Below are positions 1 through 5,292 of a DNA stretch of 19,202 bases, in pieces. The position numbers and the translations under genes are program-made. The stretch's first letter is position 1. Every line of letters begins with the position of its first letter. The notes under the pieces were generated by a model, which was not told where the DNA came from, searched no databases, and worked only from the letters and a program-made list of their open reading frames with translations. Source of the DNA: Gammaproteobacteria bacterium (GTDB lineage Bacteria > Pseudomonadota > Gammaproteobacteria > GRL18); the NCBI GenBank assembly GCA_030632625.1, contig DAOVUK010000008.1:1-19202 (forward strand), read 5' to 3'.

Positions 1-113
1 ACTTATTAACTTCTTTTCTTGATATAGATCGATCATTTTTGTAAAAAAACTTTCAATTTTTAACAGTAATAGTATTATCTTATATTCTCACTAAGAATGA
101 TTGACCCGATATT

Positions 114-1091
114 ATGAGTTTAATTGATCAATACAATCGAAAAATCAAATATTTACGACTTTCTGTGACTGATCGTTGTGATCTTCGTTGTTTCTATTGC
201 ATGCCCAATGGCTTTGATGATTATGATGAACCGAAAGACTGGCTGAGTTTCGATGAAATTGAGCGAATCGTTACCTCGTTTACCCGCCTTGGCGTCAGTT
301 CAGTTCGTCTGACTGGTGGTGAACCTCTGGTGCGCAAAAATTTACCCGAATTGGCCAAACGTCTTGCTGCACTACCGGGTCTGGACGATCTTTCCCTGAG
401 TACTAATGCCACACGACTCGCCAGACACGCTGAAGAATTACGTGACGCAGGCATTTCCAGAATTAATGTCAGTCTGGATACCGTTGATCCGGTTAAATTC
501 AAAAAGATCACTCAGGGTAAATTAGAAAAAATTATTGATGGCCTGCTGACAGCAAAAGCCGTTGGCCTGGATCCGATAAAAATTAATATGGTCGTTATGA
601 AAGGCGTCAATGATGATGATGTCGAAGATATGCTCAAGTTTTGTCTGGAAAATAATTTTACCTTGCGTTTTATTGAGACCATGCCTATGGGTGACACCGG
701 GCGTGACGCGGTTGATTATTATATCGATCTGCATGAAATTGAGGCTCGCCTGGAAAAGAGCTATGAGCTTCTTCCTGCAGTTATGGCCGGAGCAGGCCCT
801 GCACGTTATGTACAAGTCGCCGGAACCAATTTAAAAATTGGCTTTATCACCCCGATCTCACAACATTTTTGTGATACCTGCAACCGGGTTCGACTGTCTG
901 CCACCGGCACCTTATACATGTGTCTGGGTGATGAACATAAATACGAATTACGTCCTTTGCTTCGTCAGGGGATCAGTGATAATGATCTGGATCAGGTCAT
1001 CAGAGACGCCATTAACTTAAAACCACTAAAACATGAGTTTAATGAAAAACCTGAAAAGGTGATTCGTTTTATGTCCAAGACTGGTGGTTAG
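114..1091 (+). CDS. moaA: GTP 3',8-cyclase MoaA (molybdenum cofactor biosynthesis)
   Basis: Radical-SAM enzyme that starts molybdopterin synthesis by converting GTP to (8S)-3',8-cyclo-GTP, which MoaC then uses. The sequence shows the N-terminal [4Fe-4S]/SAM motif CX3CX2C (C22, C26, C29 in CDLRCFYC), the LTGGEPL motif near residue 66, and the C-terminal second cluster CX2CX13C (C253, C256, C270), typical of MoaA. The protein ends in GG, the conserved tail needed for activity in the family. Its 325 aa are the normal length. The ATG start gives the standard distance to the first cysteine, though no strong ribosome site precedes it. A weak sigma70-like pair (TTTCAA at 51, TATTAT at 73, 16-bp spacer) lies upstream. 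No other moa genes are in the window, so it stands alone here, with repeats downstream. Identification is firm. Confidence 0.97.
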   Translation: MSLIDQYNRKIKYLRLSVTDRCDLRCFYCMPNGFDDYDEPKDWLSFDEIERIVTSFTRLGVSSVRLTGGEPLVRKNLPELAKRLAALPGLDDLSLSTNATRLARHAEELRDAGISRINVSLDTVDPVKFKKITQGKLEKIIDGLLTAKAVGLDPIKINMVVMKGVNDDDVEDMLKFCLENNFTLRFIETMPMGDTGRDAVDYYIDLHEIEARLEKSYELLPAVMAGAGPARYVQVAGTNLKIGFITPISQHFCDTCNRVRLSATGTLYMCLGDEHKYELRPLLRQGISDNDLDQVIRDAINLKPLKHEFNEKPEKVIRFMSKTGG

Positions 1092-1204
1092 GCAGCTATA
1101 TCTTGTAAAATAATGAATTTTCTTACACTATTCACCTTTTTTCTGATCAAGATCATGTTTTTGCTCTTCAAAAACACTTAGATAGAACGTTATAATATAG
1201 TTAT

Positions 1205-1280
1205 AAAAAAAACAATAATAACTCCACCTAACACAGGATAAGGTGGAGTAAAAAAAAACAATAATAACTCCACCTAACAC
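1205..1280. repeat. 30-bp exact direct repeat enclosing a 9-bp-stem hairpin
   Basis: Positions 1205-1234 and 1251-1280 are identical over 30 bases (eight A, then CAATAATAACTCCACCTAAC and AC), offset by 46 bases. The first copy also forms a perfect inverted repeat, ACTCCACCT (1221-1229) with AGGTGGAGT (1241-1249), with an 11-base loop. Read on the minus strand the stem is followed by an AT-rich tract ending in eight T, which looks like a terminator, but no minus-strand gene ends here. A TATAAT at 1191-1196 could be a -10 box for the downstream gene, without a clear -35. Confidence 0.8.
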
Positions 1281-1379
1281 CACAGCTTACACGCTACTTA
1301 CATACAGGATACGACAGAGTAGTAAATAACAGACTCTGCCTAATAACTTATAGAACAAATAGTTTAGGGAAGGTGTAAC

Positions 1380-1853
1380 ATGGGTGTATCAGAAAATAAT
1401 GCTCACTACGGGCATCGTCTAAGAGTTTATCGAAAAATTGGTGATATAATCTACGATGAAGTTTATTATTTAACCGAAAATGGTAAATCCGTCACAAAAA
1501 AACGTGAGCGAGAGATTCGTGCTTTAGCAAAAGCACGAGACAAAGAACTTTTACAATTTCAAGCAGATTTTCAACAGGAAGTTGATGAAGCCAACCCCAT
1601 AAAATTTCATAGCGATGGTCGTATTATCGGTCTGACCCGTCAGCAACAGCAGAATAAAGAGCGTACCATTGATATCTTCAAATTGCGCATCCGCCTATCC
1701 GACGGCAGTATTTCCTGGGGAAGCATCAGTATTGATCTGCATGGCTTTGATAATGCTTTTGCACAAGCACTGGAGCGAATTGTCGAAGTTCTGAATATTA
1801 ATAAAAGAACTAAGATCTACCGGCAGATGAAAAATGCCAAATCTGCTTATTAG
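1380..1853 (+). CDS. Hypothetical cytoplasmic protein, 157 aa, unrecognised
   Basis: I do not recognise this protein. It has no signal peptide or membrane segment. An N-terminal stretch rich in Tyr and Arg (residues 8-30) leads into a strongly charged, probably helical region (about 38-70, KKREREIRALAKARDKEL). A central linker contains QQQQ near residue 88. The C-terminal part reads as beta strands then an amphipathic helix (about 98-145). There are no cysteines. The start is well supported by GGGAAGGTG about 6 bases upstream. The stop codon TAG is part of the first downstream palindromic repeat unit, and the upstream spacer also holds repeats, so the gene sits in a repeat-rich island between moaA and the convergent DUF3334 gene. 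It is probably a real gene because of its length, ribosome site and ordinary composition. Function unknown. Confidence 0.7.
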   Translation: MGVSENNAHYGHRLRVYRKIGDIIYDEVYYLTENGKSVTKKREREIRALAKARDKELLQFQADFQQEVDEANPIKFHSDGRIIGLTRQQQQNKERTIDIFKLRIRLSDGSISWGSISIDLHGFDNAFAQALERIVEVLNINKRTKIYRQMKNAKSAY

Positions 1854-1967
1854 TGCTTCTTGAAATTTATTTCTTAGAAGCACTTATCCCAGTGATTAGT
1901 GCTTCTTGAAATTTATTTCTTAGAAGCACTTATCCTAGTGATTAGTGCTTCTTGAAATTTATTTCTT
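1850..1967. repeat. 46-bp tandem palindromic repeat, two full units and one truncated
   Basis: Units begin at 1850, 1896 and 1942, an exact 46-base period. Each full unit is an interrupted palindrome: AGTGCTTCT, T, GAAAT, TT, ATTTC, TT, AGAAGCACT (for unit 1, 1852-1884), followed by a short linker ending in AGTGA. Units 1 and 2 differ only by C/T in the linker. Unit 3 stops after TTCTTAG, where the right arm is replaced by the REP-like palindrome at 1968. The first unit overlaps the stop codon of the upstream gene and may act as a transcription stop or mRNA 3' stabiliser. Confidence 0.9.
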
Positions 1968-1995
1968 AGGGGTGAACGTATGTGTTCGCCCCTAC
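1968..1995 (-). repeat. REP-like palindrome with GTAG head
   Basis: AGGGGTGAAC (1968-1977), a six-base loop, and GTTCGCCCCT (1984-1993) form a 10-bp stem with one T:G pair. On the minus strand it reads GTAG followed at once by the GGGCGAAC stem. This is the layout of REP elements recognised by REP-associated tyrosine transposases. From memory, very similar GGGGCGAAC palindromes occur in many bacterial genomes. ATTTTATTTT follows on the plus strand, so it may also terminate transcription of the upstream gene. Confidence 0.65.
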
Positions 1996-2050
1996 GGGAT
2001 TTTATTTTCCACTGGTCGCTCTGGTGATTTCCTGACGTGTGCTCCAGGTA

Positions 2051-2680
2051 TCAGATATCCAGATCAGCTAAAAATGCTTTATTTTGCTCATCTTTAGTCA
2101 GAGTCGGATCGCCATAGTTCTGATTATCCGGATCATTCAACTCAATAAATTCTGTTCTTTCCATCGACATTTCCAGATAAAAAGTCTTATGATCCCCGGT
2201 GCGAAAAACAACTCTTCGTGATTGAGGCCTTTCAATATTGGCATTGATTGACAGAATGAGTTCTTTATTAACAACCAGCATCTTGGGCTGTGTTTGGCTT
2301 ATTGACAGAGATAACTGGTGTTCCAGTTCACCCTGAAAATCACCCACAATCTGATTCATCAATTCACCCAGCACATTAGCAACATCATCAGAGGTATGTT
2401 GTTCAGAAATCTCCTCTTCAGGAAAGCCCATCTGCCTCATGTAAGCCTGATATAACTCCACCGCAGCACCTGCAGACATATTAATAATAATTAGACCTGA
2501 AAATGCACCTTCAAAAAGCACAAAACAGCCAATATCCGGTTTTAAACAGGTTTTAGCTATTTTTTGCACCATTGGCGAGTATTGAATATCATTTTTTGTT
2601 GTCTGCGAGAGAATTTTTTTCACCGCCTTACACAGGATAAGCAAAACGTCATCTGTCTTCTTATTTTTCTTTACTGCCAT
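2051..2680 (-). CDS. DUF3334 family protein (CheX-like fold suspected)
   Basis: A 209-aa cytoplasmic protein that I recognise as DUF3334, a family known from Vibrio, Shewanella and related gammaproteobacteria with no assigned role. Recognisable stretches are MVQKIAKTCLKPDIGCFVLF (37-56), the FSGLIIINMSAGAA strand-loop (60-73), TSDDVANVLGELMNQIVGDF (96-115), SQTQPKML and IERPQSRRVVF. The ELMN (E106, N109) followed by G113 resembles the ExxN helix of the CheC/CheX/FliY phosphatases; this link is my inference and the aspartate/serine normally four residues before the glutamate is Asn here. The C-terminus is acidic. The start has only a weak ribosome site. A TATAAT-like -10 sits at 2716-2721 on the minus strand. 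The gene converges on the 157-aa gene. Confidence 0.8.
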   Translation of the reverse strand: MAVKKNKKTDDVLLILCKAVKKILSQTTKNDIQYSPMVQKIAKTCLKPDIGCFVLFEGAFSGLIIINMSAGAAVELYQAYMRQMGFPEEEISEQHTSDDVANVLGELMNQIVGDFQGELEHQLSLSISQTQPKMLVVNKELILSINANIERPQSRRVVFRTGDHKTFYLEMSMERTEFIELNDPDNQNYGDPTLTKDEQNKAFLADLDI

Positions 2681-2782
2681 ATAACCAATCTCATCTTTTA
2701 ATGTATTTAATTTAAATTATAGACACTATTTAACAAAGTGAAACCTAAAATCAAACTCCACTTGAAATCACTCACAACTATA

Positions 2783-2971
2783 TTATAATATCATTATATA
2801 AGCCACCCATCTTTTGAAATCGACTGTTTCCAGTGATTGACAAATATCTGCTCTGACAGGATTTAAATCGACATATACCATGGCTGATGATGGCTTGTTC
2901 ATCCAGTAAGGCCTGACTTTTAAAGTGGCATGAAATGATGGCTGTCCTGAATAGGTCCCAAATCCGAATAA
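2783..2971 (-). pseudogene. C-terminal remnant of a Y1/RAYT-type transposase
   Basis: In the minus-strand frame ending at the TAA at 2783-2785, 62 codons are open and read ...FHATLKVRPYWMNKPSSAMV, then YVDLNPVRADICQ and a short tail. YVDLNPVRA is the hallmark near the C-terminus of IS200-like / REP-associated tyrosine transposases (Y1_Tnp). The frame opens directly after a stop codon (2972-2974) and there is no start codon, no HUH motif and no catalytic tyrosine region, so only the end of the gene survives. A longer open frame over the same bases (2778-2996) is a different frame and does not show the motif. The remnant lies between DUF3334 and the CAP-domain gene, in a stretch that also has REP-like palindromes on either side. 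Confidence 0.75.
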
Positions 2972-3029
2972 TTAGTACTCCTTCTTTAATTACCAAGAGT
3001 ACACTCCCTTATTCAAAGCTATAATCGTA

Positions 3030-3590
3030 TCAATATGGTTTCAATTTTTTAACCGTCCCATCAGGGTAACGTATATTGATATTGCCCGCAGGTGCATATT
3101 CACAAACCCAGATTTGTGAAAAGTCTTTACATGCAATAGCGGCACAGCCGAGTTCCTTTGTTGTGTTCCAAATAACTTGTGTAAAGTGACCACAGACCTG
3201 TCCTTTCTGGCAGCTATTTGTTTCATAGTCATACCACTTTACTTCCTCATGCCAAGATTTTACAACCCGTTTGTCCGTGATGTTTTGTAATGAGCTTGTT
3301 CGTGTTTTCTTTTTCCTGGTATCTGTTTTGATCAAGGTATATGGACTAGCCCAGTAAAGATTTTCTCCTGTTTCACCAAAAGAGTGGCTCATGCGACAAT
3401 CTCTGGATTGAAGTTTTTTTGCCCATTTTTTGGCAGCTTCTTCCAAAGTATTTGAGTATGTCAGGGGTGGTGAGCCATACTTTTGTCTTAAATCATTATG
3501 TGCTTTAGTCATTACTTCAGAATCAACCTTAATTTCCTTAGCATGAATATTTGTCACTAAAAATAGAAAAATGATTAAAAGTTTTAACAT
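3030..3590 (-). CDS. Secreted CAP-domain (SCP/PR-1-like) protein
   Basis: A 186-aa protein exported by an N-terminal signal peptide (residues 1-17, LLIIFLFLVTNIHA, cleaved near HA-KE). The rest is a single CAP domain. Visible signatures are HNDLRQKYG (31-39), the core His region MSHSFGETGENLYWAS, VVKSWHEEVKWYDYE, GHFTQVIWNTTKELGCA and the C-terminal WVCEYAPAGN. These match the CAP tetrad and the conserved GHFTQ and CEYxPxGN motifs. There are several Cys residues that could form disulfides in the periplasm. Bacterial CAP proteins are poorly understood; eukaryotic members bind sterols or act as toxins, so no specific role is assigned. The start is supported by CAGGAACG just before the ATG. It is monocistronic, with a transposase remnant downstream and an RND-pump remnant upstream. 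Confidence 0.92.
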   Translation of the reverse strand: MLKLLIIFLFLVTNIHAKEIKVDSEVMTKAHNDLRQKYGSPPLTYSNTLEEAAKKWAKKLQSRDCRMSHSFGETGENLYWASPYTLIKTDTRKKKTRTSSLQNITDKRVVKSWHEEVKWYDYETNSCQKGQVCGHFTQVIWNTTKELGCAAIACKDFSQIWVCEYAPAGNINIRYPDGTVKKLKPY

Positions 3591-3672
3591 ACTCGTTCCT
3601 GGATTTAAGCGTTAGATTAATATATTTATTATGAGCAACTTCTAAGTTAATTAATCCGTTTGGTTTAAAGAA

Positions 3673-3825
3673 CTATCCTGGCATAGGGTCATCTGATATT
3701 AAATTATTTCCACTGAGAAGCAAATATAAGCACGGAACTATAATCAGTGAAATAACGGTAGAAACAAGAAGTCCGGAAATGATTGCCAGACATAAAGGCA
3801 TCCAGAAAGGATCACTCAGTGCCAG
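3673..3825 (-). pseudogene. C-terminal remnant of an RND efflux pump
   Basis: A 51-codon minus-strand frame, including its stop TAG at 3673-3675, reads LALSDPFWMPLCLAIISGLL and continues with VSTVISLIIVPCLYLLL and a short polar tail. This is the last transmembrane helix region of AcrB/CzcA-type RND transporters (DPFWxPLxxxIixGL...S..lt..vvP.lY.l). The frame is cut by an in-frame TGA at 3826-3828 and no further RND sequence is found upstream, where a palindromic element begins instead. The rest of the gene, about a thousand codons, is missing, so this is the tail left by a deletion. Too short to say which RND subfamily. Confidence 0.75.
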
Positions 3826-3957
3826 TCAGTAATTACAGGACACCCATCTATTGGTGGAGCTAAATAACCACTTCAATAAGTGGATGTCCTCAATTGCTCT
3901 CAATTGCTACTCCAATGGCTAAAAAGTTAGCCTGGTGTCATATTTATAATTTTTTTC
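3826..3957. repeat. Palindromic element at the RND-remnant junction
   Basis: AGGACACCCATCTATTGG (from 3837, arm to 3857) is an imperfect inverted repeat of 3868-3890, which ends in GTGGATGTCCT. The right arm also contains a perfect small hairpin, CCACTT-CAAT-AAGTGG. It is followed by a 10-bp tandem duplication CTCAATTGCT (3889-3898, 3899-3908) and a stem-loop GGCTAA-AAAG-TTAGCC (3917-3932) downstream of the DUF3012 gene. The arms look like a REP or miniature-element palindrome; no target-site duplication could be defined. Confidence 0.6.
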
Positions 3958-4137
3958 TTATTTTAAAATACAATGCTTAGCAAAATCTCCTGCATCGCCT
4001 GCAGTCCACTCTGATTTTGGCTGTTCTTTCATATTATCACACCATTTATCGCTGCCAACTTCTGGAGCGCATCCAGAAAGTGTCAACAAAAAGAGTCCTG
4101 AAAATACGATAAAGATAGATTGTTTTACTCGTTTCAT
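3958..4137 (-). CDS. DUF3012 family lipoprotein, 59 aa
   Basis: A short gene read on the minus strand. The protein begins MKRVKQSIFIVFSGLF and has a classic lipobox, LSGC at residues 20-23, so Cys23 should be lipidated and the mature protein is only 37 aa. The mature part, CAPEVGSDKWCDNMKEQPK and then EWTAGDAGDFAKHCILK, matches the small DUF3012 family, with the CAPEVGS start, the WC pair and the AKHC end that I recall for it. Its function is unknown. The ATG is preceded by AAGG about ten bases upstream, and a good sigma70-type promoter lies at 4190-4217. A stem-loop without a T-run lies just downstream. It is followed in the same direction by the RND and CAP genes but is probably its own unit. 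Confidence 0.85.
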   Translation of the reverse strand: MKRVKQSIFIVFSGLFLLTLSGCAPEVGSDKWCDNMKEQPKSEWTAGDAGDFAKHCILK

Positions 4138-4189
4138 TAAAGAATTGCCTTAAATTGAATAGGATAAATAGATGGAAACCACTAAAAAT

Positions 4190-4217
4190 AATATAGTGCT
4201 AATTTTGATGGTTTCAA
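4190..4217 (-). promoter_or_regulatory. Putative sigma70 promoter of the DUF3012 gene
   Basis: On the minus strand, TTGAAA (4212-4217) and TATATT (4190-4195) are separated by 16 bases, each one mismatch from consensus. Transcription would start about 45 bases before the DUF3012 ATG. A GGAAACC / GGTTTC inverted pair (4174-4180 and 4210-4216) brackets it and could be an operator. Confidence 0.5.
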
Positions 4218-4243
4218 ATGCTTATTTGGGTAATACGATTAAT

Positions 4244-4501
4244 TTATTGTGATTTCCTTAAAATCCCGAAAATAAAAAGTAACACCACAGCACCGGCAGT
4301 TGAGGTAATAATTGCTCCCACCAAACCACTACCTACTGAAAAGCCAATTAAACCAAAGAGGTAACTGCCGACAAAGGCACCAACAATACCAACTACAGCA
4401 TTGATAATAAAACCCATTCCGCTACCTTTCATGATGAGCCCGGCAAGCCATCCGGCGATTGCACCAATCAGCACTGTCGCAATAATGCTTTCAGTTCCCA
4501 T
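4244..4501 (-). CDS. GlsB/YeaQ/YmgE family membrane protein
   Basis: An 85-aa, Gly-rich, almost entirely hydrophobic inner-membrane protein of the transglycosylase-associated family (PF04226), often induced in envelope or general stress; the biochemical role is not known. It shows the usual three membrane segments: residues 5-24 (IIATVLIGAIAGWLAGLIMK), 29-52 (GFIINAVVGIVGAFVGSYLF) and 57-80. The G-W-L-A-G-x-I-x-K-G motif after the first helix and GxVGAFVG in the second are family hallmarks. The length is standard. It begins 15 bases after the DUF2892 gene and has an AAGGAG ribosome site, so the two are very likely co-transcribed. Confidence 0.92.
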   Translation of the reverse strand: MGTESIIATVLIGAIAGWLAGLIMKGSGMGFIINAVVGIVGAFVGSYLFGLIGFSVGSGLVGAIITSTAGAVVLLFIFGILRKSQ

Positions 4502-4516
4502 TAATTTCTCCTTAAC

Positions 4517-4732
4517 TTATTTAAGACCGGCTTTTTCAGCCAGAGTTTTAGTATTGATACCAATAATTGAGTACAGCGGGCATTTTCCAATGATGCCAGT
4601 AACAATCAGAATGACACCTATCCAGCCAATTGGGTTTTGTAAAGCATAAAAAACATTACCGACCAGAATGATACCGACAACAACGCGAATGATACGGTCG
4701 ATATTTCCAACATTATTTTTAAATAGATCCAT
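4517..4732 (-). CDS. DUF2892 family inner-membrane protein
   Basis: A 71-aa protein matching DUF2892, the short membrane domain also found at the C-terminus of the YgaP rhodanese. Family features seen: the N-terminal NVGNIDRIIRVVVG (7-20), where NxGxxDRxxR precedes the first membrane helix, a second hydrophobic helix (about 34-48), and the ending GKCPLYSIIGINT (49-61), with the conserved CPLY cysteine. Two membrane helices are expected. In other bacteria DUF2892 proteins are often beside sulfurtransferases or thiol regulators; here the partner is the GlsB/YeaQ-like gene. The ATG has a good ribosome site, CTGGAG, seven bases upstream. A TATAAT sits about 43 bases upstream in the spacer shared with the divergent cysteine-rich gene. 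Confidence 0.9.
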   Translation of the reverse strand: MDLFKNNVGNIDRIIRVVVGIILVGNVFYALQNPIGWIGVILIVTGIIGKCPLYSIIGINTKTLAEKAGLK

Positions 4733-4825
4733 TTTTTTCTCCAGAGTTTAAAAAATAAGGCCATTATATTGGTTAGAGAATAACATAATATAAGCAGATT
4801 CGAAATTAAATAAGGAAAGGCAATA

Positions 4826-5242
4826 ATGAAAATATTCAAGTTTTTGGCTGTAATGTCTGTAACGTTAATTACAACAATGTTTATTTCTAGTGTTTCAGCT
4901 GAGACTAAAGAGCAAGCAGTGGAACGATTTGATAAAGCCTGCGGCAGCGATATTAAACAATACTGCTCAAAAGTTCAACCGGGCGATGGGCGTATCTCCG
5001 CTTGTCTTTATGCTTATACTCCTCAGCTTACAGATAATTGCTATGCGGTCACTGACCGGGTTGGCATAATTTTGGAAAAGGTTTTTGATGGTATTGAGCT
5101 CTTTTATGCGGCATGCTCGACCGATCTTCAGAAATATTGCTCTGATAAACAACCCGGTACAGGTGAACCCCTGGCCTGTTTGAGAGAAAAGCTCGCAGAG
5201 ATTTCTCCCGGTTGTGTTGCAGCCTTGCCTGATAACAGATAA
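4826..5242 (+). CDS. Secreted cysteine-rich repeat protein (GLG1-type repeats)
   Basis: A 138-aa exported protein. Residues 1-25 are a signal peptide ending SVSA-ET. The mature part holds two repeats of the Golgi-apparatus-protein-1 / cysteine-rich FGFR type (PF00839): ACGSDIKQYCSKVQPGDGR with ISACL and DNC (about 38-72), and ACSTDLQKYCSDKQPGTGE with LACL and PGC (about 96-131). Each repeat has four cysteines with the same spacing and would form two disulfides in the periplasm. The family is found in many Proteobacteria as short secreted proteins; no function is established. The start is supported by AAGGAAAGG six bases upstream. It is transcribed divergently from the DUF2892/GlsB pair and convergently with the MscS gene. 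Confidence 0.88.
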   Translation: MKIFKFLAVMSVTLITTMFISSVSAETKEQAVERFDKACGSDIKQYCSKVQPGDGRISACLYAYTPQLTDNCYAVTDRVGIILEKVFDGIELFYAACSTDLQKYCSDKQPGTGEPLACLREKLAEISPGCVAALPDNR

Positions 5243-5292
5243 ACAAAACCGTAAATATTTGCACAGAGGAAGCAACCATTTTTTAAGGAGAC

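Noticed and set aside
1221..1258. Minus-strand terminator from the 9-bp stem and T-run.
   Set aside because: No minus-strand gene ends here; the nearest minus gene (DUF3334) stops at 2051 with other palindromes and a convergent gene in between. Kept only as a repeat.
1850..1967. Regular 46-bp repeats as a possible CRISPR array.
   Set aside because: The units are contiguous and nearly identical throughout with no variable spacers, and no cas genes are present.
2778..2996. A 72-aa open frame over the transposase remnant.
   Set aside because: The VDLNPVRA motif is in another frame, so this one is a shadow of the decayed gene.
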